Assembly: GCA_002786025.1 (NCBI GenBank)
Contig: NHNW01000001.1
Span: 434,001 to 498,000, forward strand
Origin: Zasmidium citrigriseum
Lineage: Eukaryota > Ascomycota > Dothideomycetes > Mycosphaerellales > Mycosphaerellaceae
Length of the DNA: 64,000 nt
Direction: 5' to 3'
Program-made: the position numbers and the translations under genes
Shown here: piece after piece, positions 42,517 to 54,186 of the stretch
Position numbering within the stretch: the stretch's first letter is position 1
Layout of the letters: each line of letters begins with the position of its first letter
Notes under the pieces: generated by a model
Told to the model about the DNA's origin: nothing
Databases searched by the model: none
Seen by the model: the letters and a program-made list of their open reading frames with translations, nothing else

Positions 42517-43247
42517 CGCCGACACGAGCTCTCAATCTCACTTCTGCAATAATTGTTCAAGATATGGTCGTTTTCACAAGCACCTCATCGGCGACTTGCA
42601 ACTGAAAGCTCCTGATACCTCCGCCAAAAGCAATAATTGCTTTGGTGAAAGTACACCTCGGGTGAGCTAGACAATGGTGTGCGATGGAAGCTGTTCCGCC
42701 CCACGATTCACCAAGCAGGGGTTGAAGATTGATGATGGCGTTTGAATCGTTTGGCGTGAACCATCGATGTTCAGCAGCATGAAAATTTGATTGCACTTTC
42801 TGGTCGCCAGCGTTGATCGCGACACACGCGCCACGGTCCCAGTCACCATCCTCGTGGTCGTAAGGCGAATTGCGCAATCTCGAGGTCGCGGGACGCTGAG
42901 GCTGGCGTCAGGGCACCCATGCCGCTATCGTCTATCAATCTGCCCCTTATCAGTACCACCTTCGCTTTTTGTCGGCCACTCGTCCTCCAATGCTGCAGCC
43001 ACACCGGAGTCCTGCTTTTCTGTTCCTGCTTCTCTGATAGCGCTTCTGTTTCATCCCCCACGGCACTGATAGCCGTCTTGCTAATAATTCTAATCCCTTC
43101 TTGCCCTCCAAAGCCTGCCGCTTCTTCAAGCCAGAGCAGCTCTTTCCAATCCGATCCAGCGCCTTCAACATCCAACAAATCCCCGAGCCTTCATCAGATC
43201 AACCATCAAGCACGTTGACGCGTTGAAAACACGCCTTCGCCTTCTCA
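42517..43247. other. Promoter-side region between transposon block and AreB-like gene
   Basis: CA and TG dinucleotides are back to normal, so RIP did not spread visibly here. A 106-codon minus frame at 42557-42877 has no recognisable features. The region is pyrimidine-rich towards the start codon, as expected of a long fungal 5' UTR. Confidence 0.5.
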
Positions 43248-44903
43248 ATGCTTCAATACGCTGTTCCGAACGCGCCTCAGACTTTCCAGCGACCGCCATC
43301 CGTATTCGCAGATCCACCACACAGGCCTGCCAACACTGGACATCAACAGAACGCGCACACCGCCAGTCAGCCTCCCACTCTCGATCAAGCACCCAGCGAC
43401 TACTATCAGAACCGCTCCTTCAGCAGCACCGCAGACTCGAGCAGCTCGGGGACAGGATTGACTGCACTGGCATCTCTCGCAGCCAATGCTCCAGCAGCGG
43501 CCGTGAACCCGTCAAGCACGAGCGGCGACAGGTACGAAAATCACTTTTCTCCAACTCGCAACTCCGTCTGCATTCGCGGTCACATTCACCTTCGCGATCA
43601 AACCGGCCGCATCCTTGCAGCGCGCTAGAGCGATAGAGCTTATCTCTCGTCTCGGCCAAAGCGACCTCCCAGGGCTGCCCGCACTTTGATCACCGGATAC
43701 TGACATTGGTGCCTGCACAGTACTCGCTCCTCGACCCCCAACAACTCCTCGCACACCATGGCCTCGCAGTATCCCGCCACGGCTGGTGGCAGCGCTCAGC
43801 CGGTAAGTCCAGCTCGCCCACCGAAGCTTCGTCCCCGATTTTCCATGCACCGCCGCTGCAAGCTTTCCCGCCTTATCGATACCAGTCCGCGATAACACCA
43901 TATCGCAACACCATCCCACGAACTACTCGCTTTCGCGTGCACAAAGTAGACAAGAGATGACATTCGCACTTTTCGCAAATGCTCAAGTCTTGCACATCTG
44001 TTGTCTCGCCGGAGGAAACCCAACCGGCAGCACTGTATGAAATTGATAACTGACATGGCATTGATAGCCTACGTGTGCGAACTGCAAAACCTCGACGACA
44101 CCGCTATGGAGAAGAGACGAATCAGGCTCGGTGCTGTGTAACGCGTGTGGTCTCTTTCTCAAGCTACACGGACGCCCTCGACCAATCAGCCTCAAGACAG
44201 ATGTAATCAAGAGTCGGAATCGGGTTAAGACTTCAGGGCCGAAAAAGAGGGATAGCCAAGGTGGACAAGATGGCATGGTGCAGGCGCCGAATGGATACCC
44301 TGCTGCCCATCCAGATGTCGCACATGTTGGCCTCCACGCACACCAGCATCAGCACGGCCTTCCTGCTGGCTTTGCGGGAGAGCACCAGCAGAGAGTGCCT
44401 TCGCCTGCTCCAGTATCTCGCAGCAACACGCCGAGCTTGTCTCAGCAACATTCAGCGCAGCACATCTTCGACACTGTAACGCTGCCTTCAGACACCTTCG
44501 CTAGCCCCAGCTTACCGGCCTTTTCGTTGCGGTTTGTACAATCGAGCAGGCCCCCGTTAGATGGTGCTAATTTACCTCTAGAAACCCCAGCCCAGCCCCT
44601 AGCCCACTCAATGGCACATCCTCGCAACAAATGGAACCACCTCAAGGCTACGAGGCACTCTCTCAAGCGAATCAGGCCCTCCGAACTCGCGTGAGCGAAC
44701 TGGAAGTAATCAATGACCTATTCAAAGGCCGCGTGACCCAACTGGAAGCCAGCGAACGAGAAGCCCAACAAAAGGTCGCCGACTTGGAAAGGAAGATAGC
44801 CGAGCTCGAAACCGAAGGACCGTCTCGCAAGAAGGCGAGAACAGACGAGACGAACGGAAACGGCGCTGAACACGATGGTACTGATGGTACTGTTTCGGAG
44901 TGA
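43248..44903 (+). CDS. areB: AreB/ASD-4-type GATA transcription factor with leucine zipper, 383 aa
   Basis: Four exons: 43248-43531, 43721-43802, 44068-44531 and 44582-44903; the frame is kept at each junction (1,152 bp). The zinc finger is C-x2-C-x17-C-x2-C (Cys125, 128, 146, 149) with [19 protein letters not shown], followed by the basic tail [24 protein letters not shown] that is specific to the AreB/Dal80/Gzf3 group. The C-terminus is a leucine-zipper coiled coil ([20 protein letters not shown], then [11 protein letters not shown]). In Aspergillus AreB antagonises AreA in nitrogen metabolite repression and affects development. The N-terminal exons are Ser/Pro/Asn-rich. Alternative starts are known in the family; a Met in exon 2 (MASQYPAT) could serve as one. 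Confidence 0.92.
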
Positions 44904-45463
44904 CATGTCTCTGACGAAGTAATGAAACACAAAAGCAAGTGTGTAAAAGCGGGCTGGACTCTGTCGGCAGTAATGGTAGAGTCACGGCCAAAGCAGCGTG
45001 TCTGTTGTTTTCGGATGCAGAATACCCCCGGATGGCACGCATGGTAGCGTGTGTGTGTTGAATGTAATGAAAGGAGTTTGACTACTGTCATGTCGAGCAT
45101 CCATCACGATGTCCACGTTTCTTCTGGCCTTTTTATCTGAGGCACACATCCTGCTGCCCTAAGTTCATCGTGAACCGTCAGGCACTCCCAAAACGACGCC
45201 TTTCTATGTACATTGGCGTTGCCGCCATTCTGTTCACTGCGGACCAATAGGTCACCACAAATCCTCTTTCTCGCTGCTTTTGGTCCTCAAGCATTAGAGA
45301 GCCTGGTTCCAACTCCAACATACACGGCAGATACGTCCAGCGCTCCATCATGCCGTTCACTGGGCCGGCATTTCCAAACTCTTCCCCGGGCCCGATGTGG
45401 ATATTTCATCATCAGTCCTCGCTTCTCGAGCGCTTCAAGTCCTCACAACACCCAGCCCTCGGT
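44904..45463. other. Intergenic region between convergent areB-like and methyltransferase genes
   Basis: Contains both 3' ends; no gene supported and no repeat seen. Confidence 0.5.
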
Positions 45464-46444
45464 TCAATCCACAACAACCGCCTCCGTCCTCCTTAAAACA
45501 TAAACCCAGTGCCCAACCCTCGGCCGATACACAGTCCCCTGACTCAACCTCTTCCTCCGCTCCGCAAGCGTCTCCTCCTCCTCGTTCTTCCCGACCTCTA
45601 CGCGTTCTTTCCTCTCCAACCGCCACAATTGATGCGGATGCGGGAAGCCGGCTTTAATCACACTGTCGTCTAACATCCCGTTGCCTTTACTCTGCGGGAA
45701 AGGCGGAAGGAAGGGAAATCGGTCCTCGGAGTACGAGACGCAGATCCAGCGCGCTGTTCGTGGGGTTGTGAGTGCGGCGAGGTGAACTGCAAGGAGATGG
45801 AGGGGGTGCACGGAGCCTGTCGTGCTGGTTCCGCTGTTTTGGAGACGGCGTGTCCAGCCGTTTATGCTTAGGGGGTAAGGGAGTGGGAGGTTGACGTCCG
45901 GACCACAAGAGATGGAGTCCGAGGTGGATTTATCCAGAATCAGGTCGTAGAGTTTGTGTTTGCCGAGTTGGTGGTGCAGTAAGGCGAGAGTCGAGTTCAA
46001 GGAGAGGAGGTCCATGCAGGAGTATCGCATCGTCTGGGGCTTCTTAATCACGTCCTGGAAGGCGGAGTCGTGTTTCTTGCTGGCGATCCCTTGGCCATCT
46101 TCATCAACCCCTTCCAGAAGACTCCTCTCATTCGCCTCCACCACCTTCTCCTCCAATTCCTTCGCAACGACGCCCTCCTCTCTCACCCGCGCACTCTCGA
46201 CTCCGGCTTCGGAATAATCGACATTATGTACCTGCTCCGGCTCGTGGACCAGACTGCGTAATACACTTGCATCCGACGTCCCGCAGCCGATGTGTAAAAT
46301 TTCGGATTTCTGCAGCGCCGGCTCATCATCTATCATGTCCCGCGCCAGAGTGCAGAGGGCAGTTGCCGGAAGTAGCCAGTCGAAGGGGTTTGGGTCATTT
46401 TGGAAGCGTTTGTCCCAGTACGATTGTTGGGAGAAGTCCGGCAT
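45464..46444 (-). CDS. SAM-dependent methyltransferase (METTL13/EEF1AKMT-like), 326 aa
   Basis: Intronless. It begins FSQQSYWDKRFQNDPNPFDWLLP, the typical opening of the family that contains METTL13 and eEF1A lysine methyltransferases. SAM-binding motif I follows (ILHIGCGTSDASVL, with acidic residue later in HNVDYSEAGV as motif II), then YSCMDLLSL and LYDLILDKSTSD as motifs III/IV. An inserted charged segment (ELEEKVVEANERSLLEG) interrupts the fold. The C-terminal sheet ends in GHWVYVLRRT. The substrate is probably a protein lysine or N-terminus by family analogy, but this is not shown by the sequence. Confidence 0.8.
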   Translation of the reverse strand: MPDFSQQSYWDKRFQNDPNPFDWLLPATALCTLARDMIDDEPALQKSEILHIGCGTSDASVLRSLVHEPEQVHNVDYSEAGVESARVREEGVVAKELEEKVVEANERSLLEGVDEDGQGIASKKHDSAFQDVIKKPQTMRYSCMDLLSLNSTLALLHHQLGKHKLYDLILDKSTSDSISCGPDVNLPLPYPLSINGWTRRLQNSGTSTTGSVHPLHLLAVHLAALTTPRTARWICVSYSEDRFPFLPPFPQSKGNGMLDDSVIKAGFPHPHQLWRLERKERVEVGKNEEEETLAERRKRLSQGTVYRPRVGHWVYVLRRTEAVVVD

Positions 46445-47080
46445 GCTGATGCTGATGGTCCTGGAGTGGGATGAATGTCTTTCCTTTCTTGCTTGGCCGG
46501 CAATAGCTGTATCTTGATGATGCTTGTCTTTTTCTCCTTCGTGTATATCAAGAAAATAGTCGCCTGCCCTAGTACAGCGTCAATAGTGTCGTCAAAGAGG
46601 TGAGGTCAGGTTTTGTCGAATACGAGGTTCTAGCTGCTGATTTTCAGGCTAAATTCTACCGAGGCCGATCCTCGAAGCTAGGCAGGGATCGCTCTTTCCA
46701 TTTTTGGAAGCAACATCTGAAACATGTGCCTTGGTTCTCCGAGTGCGAGTGGGATTGCTGATGAGATACACCGGACGATGATACTCAAGATAGATTGTGA
46801 ACTGCGTCTGACTGTGTGAGCTCCCAATAATGTCGCAAGGAAAGCTGGTAGGATTGAGATCGAGTGAGCAAGATGCATAATTGTTGGCTGCATGCATGTA
46901 CAGTGTCTGTATTATTCCTAAAGACAGTGTGTAAATGTTTCGTCCAGCACTCATCACTCAAAAGCGCTGGCTCCTTCATGCAACTCCGTGTCCCAACTGA
47001 AAGAATGCGTACGAATGGGTATCAATCGTCTAAATCCCTGCCAGCGCCATCGCTAATAACCCAAAGCAAGTCCTAGAAAT
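46445..47080. other. Intergenic region, no supported gene
   Basis: AT-richer than average but with normal CA/TG content; frames under 105 codons only, none protein-like. Confidence 0.5.
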
Positions 47081-47940
47081 CTAGAGTAATGGTATGAATC
47101 TTCCCAGCGGCATCCTCCATCCAAGCGATGCCATGTCGAAATTGGAGCGGTTGGCCGGTGATGCTGAACAAGGCGGTGTAGCTTCTGGTGTGAGCTGCCC
47201 ATACTGCCAAGAGGTAATGTTGCTGTCGATCAAGAGCTTCAGAGACTGTTGCTCTGTGAGTGCGTCTTCGAATACAAGCGTCTCTGGTTCTGTATGGCCG
47301 GATAGTTTCGTCATTGCGGGTTCCATGCATTCGTCTCGCGTGAACCGATGGAGGCTGAAATCCAGTGCTTTTAAAAGTTGCAAGACAGTGCGATCAATCC
47401 TTTTGCCGGTCCAGTGGCAGTCGCAAATGAAGTGTGACCACCAGAATGGCCGCGGTGCGTGGTCATTTGTATAGGACACGGCAAGACTGAATGCGCCGAC
47501 CACGACCAGATCGGGCGGGGAGTCGGAGAACGTCGAAGTCTCGCAGTCCTGTAGTCCAGAAAGAATGTTGAGAGCCAACGCGATTACCTCCAGAGGCAAG
47601 TCGGCACGTATGAGCATATCGCGAATGATGTCGACGTCCAGCGGCGTAGATTGGATATCGATACTGGCGGCCTCGGAGAGTACGTTCGCGATGTGGGAAA
47701 CTAAGGACCGTAAGCATCAGAAAGAAAAACTCCCGCAAAAAGCATACAGTCAGGCGAGTCCTCGTCAGATCGAATATCACTTTCTATCTCCGTGGTCTCG
47801 ATAATGGCCTCTTTCTTCAGCGAAGGCGGGGTCGGCCATTGCGAGAGCTGTCCCTGCTTGGCGAGAAAAGCATCCAGGTCGTCAATGCCGTCGAGCGAAT
47901 CGCACTCGCTAAGTGCAGGCGAAGGAGGCAGCATCATCAT
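47081..47940 (-). CDS. Cyclin-like fold protein, 270 aa
   Basis: Two exons (47748-47940 and 47081-47700) separated by a 47 bp intron (gtatgc...gtccttag); total 813 bp. The N-terminus is acidic and disordered (LSECDSLDGIDDLDAFL). The core DMLIRADLPLEVIALALNIL ... LVVVGAFSLAVSYTNDHAPR ... LQLLKALDFSLHRF follows the helix pattern of a cyclin box, with the A-x-x-L-A-x-x-Y-x-x-D element and a helix ending L-D-x-x-L. I see no subgroup-specific motif, so a kinase partner cannot be named. A generic helical protein remains possible. Confidence 0.55.
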
Positions 47941-48809
47941 GTCCGGTCATGCCTGTGAGAGAGGATGTCGACGACGAGGGCCAGGCATGAAAGGCGACAG
48001 CATCAAGCAGAAAAGACAGAGGCGGTAAGGGAGGTCGGGATGGTGAGCCGCTTTGTCAGAGCATTGGGAAGTCGAAGCTTCCTCACTCTAACCACGCGGC
48101 AGGCACAAAAGGCGTGAGCCGCCTTTCCGCATCCGCCGACGATGGACGGGAGGGTTGTGCGCTTCTGGCATCGCTCGTGCGGTGCGAATACAGAGCTTGT
48201 GCCGTGTCTCTTGCAATGCTGAGAAGTGGAGTGCATAAGCGTTGCAATTGACTCGCTTCACCGCTGTTTGGCAGCGCGATCCGAGCCCGACTTCACGCGA
48301 GCATGGGGAGATGCGAGCGGTTCGGCGATGGTTTCTGCTCGCGTGAGCAGGATAATACGAAGGGTCGGTAGGCTGTGTTTCCGGGGGTTGAGGAATGGCT
48401 GAGGCTGAGGTGTGGTTGGTGAAGGCGTTGGAGGCTGGTGAAACGTCCATTTCTTGGCGAAAGACTCGGCTTCGGAGCAAAAGCTGACGCCAACCTCTCA
48501 CCCTCTCGAGACATCACCTTTCTCATCACTCGCATCACTCGTCACGGCCCGACCCACGAAACACGCTTTCGAGATTCCAGAAGACGAGCATGTGATGACG
48601 ACGGAGTGGGAACCTCAACCAAAATAGCTGCAAGCCATCGGCAGCCCTCAGGAGACGCCGACGTGAGAAGACGTGGCCGCGTCACGCAACGCTTGGGTCC
48701 TCAAGGGGGATTGCGTGACAACTGATGCTCCTGTTCGGACCTCAGAGATACGCGTAGTCGACTCTCAGAAGCAATAGAGAAGCTGCAGATTTTCTGGGTC
48801 GACGCGGAT
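47941..48809. other. Intergenic region upstream of the HET gene
   Basis: Divergent promoter region. Overlapping frames at 48088-48725 lack protein character. No repeats noticed. Confidence 0.5.
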
Positions 48810-50653
48810 ATGTTCGAAAAGCTTCGGGGCCGCCGTCAGCCCTCCACGCCCACCGAAGCTGGCCATGACCCAACACCGTACTGGCCTTTGGATGCCTCGA
48901 AGCCAGAAGTACGCCTCCTGAAAGTCCTCGATTGCGACCCGCGAGAGCCTGTCAGGATCGTGCTCGAAGCTGTGCCTCTCAACGATATGCCATCGTTCAC
49001 GATGATTTCCTACTCGTGGGGAGATGCTTCCGTCACCGAGTTAGTCATATGCAATGATTGCAGAATGCATGTCCAGTCAAAGGTATCGAAAATCTTGCGT
49101 TCGTTGTCCGATGGTCCAGGCAAGATTCCCCCATATGCATGGATTGACGCCATATGTATGAATCAAAATGACATTCAGGAGAGGAGCGATCAAATCGCAC
49201 TGATGCCAGCCTTGTGCCGACAAGCTGATATCACCATTGGCTGGACGGATGCAACGTTGTCCCAGTCATCCCTTGAGGATGTGATACGTCTGGCAAATGT
49301 TGCACCTACCAGGTTGCCTTCCACTCCCCTGTGGGACGGACTGACTTTGGTACAAAGCAACTTCAAGATCTCGATAGATGACTTGCGGTCAGACATTGGG
49401 CCAGCGCTCGAAGAGTTGAACCAACTACTCGGATCTCAACTTTTCCAAAGGTATGAGGAGGTAGCTCTCTCGAAGATACTGCTGACACAATGTGCCCTAG
49501 AGCGTGGATTCTATCCGACTTCGTCCTCTCTCGACACATGATCTTACGTTGTTCTTCGGGGGACATGGAGTTGCGGCAACTTTGTGACGCTGTCCAAGCA
49601 ATTGTGATGTATGATCGCGGCCGGCAACTCAGCTCTCCTAACATTGAGAACTTACTCATGGCAAATCTTCTGCACGCAAAATTCGAACACTCTGGCTTGC
49701 GCTTTGGCGAGACACTGCTCGCCGCGCAAAGCTGTCACCTATCGGCGTATGAATCGCGCGACTATATTTATTCTTTGTTGGGTATGTGCGACGATTGGCA
49801 AAGTCAACACCCGGATTTACGCCCAGATTACACAGAAAGTGCACAGGAGATATACCGTCGCGCTGCGGTCGCGATGAACGAACACCTGAGGAAACCTATA
49901 TGTCTTTCGCTGTCTGGTGTGTCCGACGATAGGCCAGATCTTCAGTCTTGGATACCGGACTTCCAATTTCCAAAGCGTCGCCTTCTGCTGGCTCACCCCA
50001 AGAGCAGGTTTCAGGCCTCGACCCAGGACTCAACTGCAATGAATGACTCACACCTACTTCACCTTCGGGGTGCGGTCGTCGACACCATAATTGCAGTATC
50101 AACTTACTTACCTCCTCGCCGCCTATGTGACCAGTACCGTCTCGATGGTGACAATCTCTACTGTTTTCTCAAATGGTATGAATTTGCGTGCTCGACCGAG
50201 CATTCCGCAAGGACTACGACCAACATTCGCGGGTCTGACGATCTGACCATGAAGTACGCGGAAACTATACAAGCACACGGGTGCAATTCAATTTGGGAAC
50301 CAACACAGCCTCCGTCTCCTGAGGACACCGTAATCCTGACCCGAAATTTCCTTCAATTTCTTCAGGATCCAGACGCCCCAGAAACGGATGCTCTGCGGAT
50401 CTTCAACGCTGCCTGCATACCATCACATGACCGGAGATTTGGGCTGACTTCATCCGGACGCTTCTGTCTGCTACCTCTGCATGCCCAAAGAGGCGACAGC
50501 GTATTCATCATCCGCGGCTTCAACGTTCCGGTTGTGTTGAGAGCTTCGCCCTCGGGAGGAGGGGCCTTCCAGAATGTTGGCGAGTGTTATGTGCACGGAA
50601 TCATGAAAGGGGAATTATCAGATTCAAGTCAACAAGAAATTGTAATCCAATGA
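48810..50653 (+). CDS. HET-domain (heterokaryon incompatibility) protein, 597 aa
   Basis: Two exons (48810-49450 and 49501-50653) across a 50 bp intron (gtatga...ctgacacaatgtgccctag). Splicing restores the HET block LFQRAWILSDFVLSRHMIL. Other hallmarks are FTMISYSWGD near residue 63 (S-Y-x-W-G), PPYAWIDAICMNQNDIQERSDQI, and later CHLSAYESRDYIYSLLGMC, the R-D-x-I-Y-A/S-L-L-G motif. The C-terminal half resembles the usual long variable region of HET proteins. HET domains trigger cell death on non-self recognition in fungi. It converges with an NLR-like gene whose stop is 127 bp away, which is a meaningful context (see findings). Confidence 0.93.
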
Positions 50654-50780
50654 ATAGAGGCGGCCGTGAATCGGACTTTGGGCCCTAAAGCCCTCTCACG
50701 AGCGTCCCGACGAAGGCTGAAATGTGATAACAGATCGACATGCCAGAAAGAAGTATTCGACATCCTTTCGCAGACATTCG

Positions 50781-53141
50781 TCATGTCTTGTGGAAGAACT
50801 TTTTGAGGGTGACTTTGACTCTCGAAGATCCACTGCTTTGCGTGCTTTGTGTGGTGGGAATCTGTGTCGAGACAGGAGCAGAGGCTCCACCCACAGCCTG
50901 GGCGATGTCCGGTACCGCCAACGTGTGCCGATTGATCGTGTGTTGGTTGGAGAGCACCACCGTCATTTCTTGACGAATGCTTTCGGCCAGATCGGATTGG
51001 CCCGATTTTCCACGCAAGCTCGTCTCGTGAGCAACGAAAGTATTCAAGAGATCAGCAATCGGACCATCGGCATCAAAGTACTTGGAGTCGTTGGGAGAAG
51101 TGGCCACCTGAGCAAGCAATGCTTTACAGATATATTCGTCGACGTCGAATGCTGGTGGCTTCCAGTCTTCCAGACGATTCTGCACTTCGCGTAGTGTCAG
51201 CCATTCGCGCACAGACCGATGTAAGAAGTTAACTCTTTGGCCGAAGATAGAGCTGGAGGAAAGCGATGCGAATTGGGGACCAAGCGGCAAATCCTGAACA
51301 ACCAAGAGCCCTCTGCAGAAGCCTCTCAGACGCGTTTCAATGTCCAAGCGGCGTTTTATGTTGCGTCTCGATTCTGTGGGCTTGACTTCATGCTTAGCAT
51401 CGAGTTCCTGACGGCCTTCGCTGATGAACCAGCAAGTCAGTGGTGGTAGGAGATAATTAGCCTCAATCGTCACCAGAAGCATGATGACGCAGTCTTCACG
51501 ATATACCGTAGAGACTCTGTCCAGAATATGATCGAAGTACGGCCCCAAGCCCGTGGGAAGTCTGATAAGTCGGTCTTGCAATTTGGCAAGGGTGTCTCGA
51601 TTTGTAAGCCCTTCTCCTAGTTCTTCCAATACAAGACGGACCCAGAGAAACACTCCGCTGGACTGGTCGACTACGTTTTTGATGAGATCTGCGCCCAAGG
51701 TGTGTCTGTCATCATCGTCTTTAAAACGATGGTGGCCCTCCAATGTGTCGCGGACGTAGGCCTCTATATCGGCTTTGTTGAAATCCTCCATGAAAAGCTT
51801 ATACGTGAGGTTGCCAAAAGCCTCACGAAACTCGTTCTCAGGACGACTGGAAACACATACTTTGACGTGTGAGGAGTGACAGAGACTTTGGATCAGCGCG
51901 ATAACGTCACTTGGTTTGCCCATGTACTCGTCCGAGCCATCGATGATCAGAAAGAGACAGCAGTTGTGATGTGCATGCGAGATCTTCTCGCATAGAACGC
52001 TCATCCGTCGGCGCAGGTCGTGGACTTCCAGTGACACTTGAGATCCAGCAAAGGAAGAGAGTGAGCTTTGGGTACCTGGTGCGCCGCCAGCGTAGAGCGT
52101 CCATAAATCTTCGTAGACCTCACGTATGAGCTTTGGGCGCTGTCGTAACACTTGGAACAGCAAAGTTCGAAGCAGGCCTTCTTGCGATCTGAAGAGAGCA
52201 TTTCTCCCAAGCTCCCAGAAGAAATACGGCGCCATGATGAGTTCGCGCCCCTTAGCCCACCACTCGAGTTTCGATCTTGTCTCCAGATTCGAGTAGAGAT
52301 ATCTCATCAGCGTAGACTTGCCGGTACCAGGGTTGCCAGAGATCCAATAGAGATTTTCCGATGAGGTGAGCCAAGATGTGAAATTTGAAGGGCTTTGGCC
52401 CGCCTTCGTCGCGGTTCCATCGCCAAGCCAGAGATAAGACCTCTCATGGTTCGGGCGCTGTTCGAGCTCAAATATGCGGCGATCGATCTCATCAAATCTG
52501 AGCTCGCTCAGGATGCCCGCTTGCAAAGCAAATTCGCCCCCTTTCTCGGCAGCCCTCAGCATGAGTTGCCGACCCGTATCGTCTTTGGCTTTCCCCAGTT
52601 CCCCAATGGAATCTTGAAGTTTCCGTATCTCTGCAGCCCGACTGGTACCTAGGTTCTCGAACTTTCGCTCGAGACGCTTCAACTCATCGATCGTTCTGTT
52701 GTAGTAACCTTTGGACACCAGCCGGTGAGCCTGGTCGTCAATAACTCTCAACCGGGCGCGCAACGCCTTGATTGTGGAGTCGTGCCACTCGCTTCGAAGA
52801 GCACGCCACACGTTTTCCAGAGAGGTCGCACCATCACCAAGTTTAACTTCGCATTTCTTCAGCAATGCGAGAAGTTCCCTCGAAACAGCCTCACTCTGCT
52901 GGCATAGCTTCACGAGGCTTTGATCATCAACTGACAAGCTTGACGGATCAAGTTGGTCGTCCAAGCCAGGTTTGAGGCCTGTCAGTAGTCTGTGGATGAT
53001 CTCCACTTGGTCCTTCACTTCGACATGCTCATCTTTAGCGCCGGAGATGGATATTTCCGATGTCGTTTTGACCAGCTTTGCAGTAACATCGACGATCGCT
53101 ATGATATTCGCAGCAAGGCTGAAGGCAGTCAACGGATCCAT
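50781..53141 (-). CDS. NLR-like STAND NTPase (NACHT type) with fungal N-terminal domain, 786 aa
   Basis: Intronless. The N-terminal 120 or so residues (MDPLTAFSLAANIIAIVDVTAKLV) match the helical N-terminal domain common on fungal STAND proteins. A coiled-coil-rich linker follows, then the NTPase with Walker A GNPGTGKST (269-277) and Walker B LFLIIDGSDEY (396-406), then VKVCVSSRPENEF (sensor/GxP-like SRP motif), DIEAYVRDTLEGHHRF and SSGVFLWVRLVLEEL, typical of fungal NACHT proteins. After a winged-helix-like part (VNFLHRSVREWL) it ends without ankyrin, WD or TPR repeats, so it is a short NLR lacking a repeat sensor. The C-terminus is Ser/Thr/Gln-rich. Confidence 0.92.
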   Translation of the reverse strand: MDPLTAFSLAANIIAIVDVTAKLVKTTSEISISGAKDEHVEVKDQVEIIHRLLTGLKPGLDDQLDPSSLSVDDQSLVKLCQQSEAVSRELLALLKKCEVKLGDGATSLENVWRALRSEWHDSTIKALRARLRVIDDQAHRLVSKGYYNRTIDELKRLERKFENLGTSRAAEIRKLQDSIGELGKAKDDTGRQLMLRAAEKGGEFALQAGILSELRFDEIDRRIFELEQRPNHERSYLWLGDGTATKAGQSPSNFTSWLTSSENLYWISGNPGTGKSTLMRYLYSNLETRSKLEWWAKGRELIMAPYFFWELGRNALFRSQEGLLRTLLFQVLRQRPKLIREVYEDLWTLYAGGAPGTQSSLSSFAGSQVSLEVHDLRRRMSVLCEKISHAHHNCCLFLIIDGSDEYMGKPSDVIALIQSLCHSSHVKVCVSSRPENEFREAFGNLTYKLFMEDFNKADIEAYVRDTLEGHHRFKDDDDRHTLGADLIKNVVDQSSGVFLWVRLVLEELGEGLTNRDTLAKLQDRLIRLPTGLGPYFDHILDRVSTVYREDCVIMLLVTIEANYLLPPLTCWFISEGRQELDAKHEVKPTESRRNIKRRLDIETRLRGFCRGLLVVQDLPLGPQFASLSSSSIFGQRVNFLHRSVREWLTLREVQNRLEDWKPPAFDVDEYICKALLAQVATSPNDSKYFDADGPIADLLNTFVAHETSLRGKSGQSDLAESIRQEMTVVLSNQHTINRHTLAVPDIAQAVGGASAPVSTQIPTTQSTQSSGSSRVKVTLKKFFHKT

Positions 53142-54186
53142 TGTCCTCTGTCGTGATAAGAGCGATCAGCCGAGAATATAGCATGAAGGTCAGCTGAAGT
53201 TGCGATAGAGAATGAAATCAGCCTCATGGCTTCGCCTCAACAAGCTGCATGCAGGTCACCCCACCTCCTTCGGCCAAAAAGAAACGGCGTCACACAGACA
53301 ACCATTACATAGTCTGCCCAACTGCTGCTAGGTCTCGGCTAGAGGTCAAACATTAGCTCTTCAGGGGCTCGTCAAAGTGTGTACACTCAGCATAGGCTCG
53401 CAACTCCATTTGGCAGTCTCGAAGGTTATTCGGCCCAGCGATGACCTATCGAAGTGTTCAGTGGCATCATGTTTCCAGGCCCTGGGGAGACTAGGAGAAC
53501 ATCTAGACTCTCCGCCCACATCGCAGCTGTCTTGAAGCCTTGAACAGATAAAGGTGGGGTGAGGATAGGCAGGCTGGGTGACGTTTGAGCAAAACAGTTT
53601 TAAGCGGGGCCTGGAACCTGACAAGCGTTGAAGCAAGAGGGTCTGGTATCTCAGGGCGACTCCACCTTCTTGTCTTAAGCATCTTCTCTTTCCGTTCGAC
53701 ATCAGCAGTCCAAGACTGTTGATATCAACCAAAATTCTTGCAATGATAAGCCGTTTGTGGGTCTCTTTGTGGCCTCAAAGGTCGTCGAGCCCGTCCTCTC
53801 TGGCAAGGCAAACCTTCCTGCAACAACCAGCAATCCCTCCAACGATGAAACTTGACACGAACGCGATGATTCGCACCAAAACTTGACACGGTCTGAGCCA
53901 ATCAAGTCTGCTCTTTGCATCTATCGATCTGATTTACAGTTCCTTGACTCGAGCAATGTGAGCAAGGGTCTCTGGTGATAGTCGATGACTCCGCCCGATG
54001 CAAGCCTGATTCTTGCCCTGCTCGAGGTGCAGATACGACCAAGATTATTCTCCGATAATAGAGCGCTGCAGGTCCTGAATGCGTCTTCCTTTGCAGCCGA
54101 CACTACGCTCGTACATATGAATCCTCCGACCTAAAGGTTGGACGCCAGAAATGGACTACAAAATGCATCCCGAAGTTGGCTGTATG
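53142..54186. other. Intergenic region upstream of the NLR-like gene
   Basis: About 1 kb without a credible gene; small minus frames at 53361-54103 are not protein-like. It contains the NLR-like promoter. Confidence 0.5.

Noticed and set aside
42557..42877. 106-codon minus-strand frame next to the transposon block
   Set aside because: No recognisable motif, overlaps other frames and lies in the likely areB-like promoter/leader; kept as non-coding.
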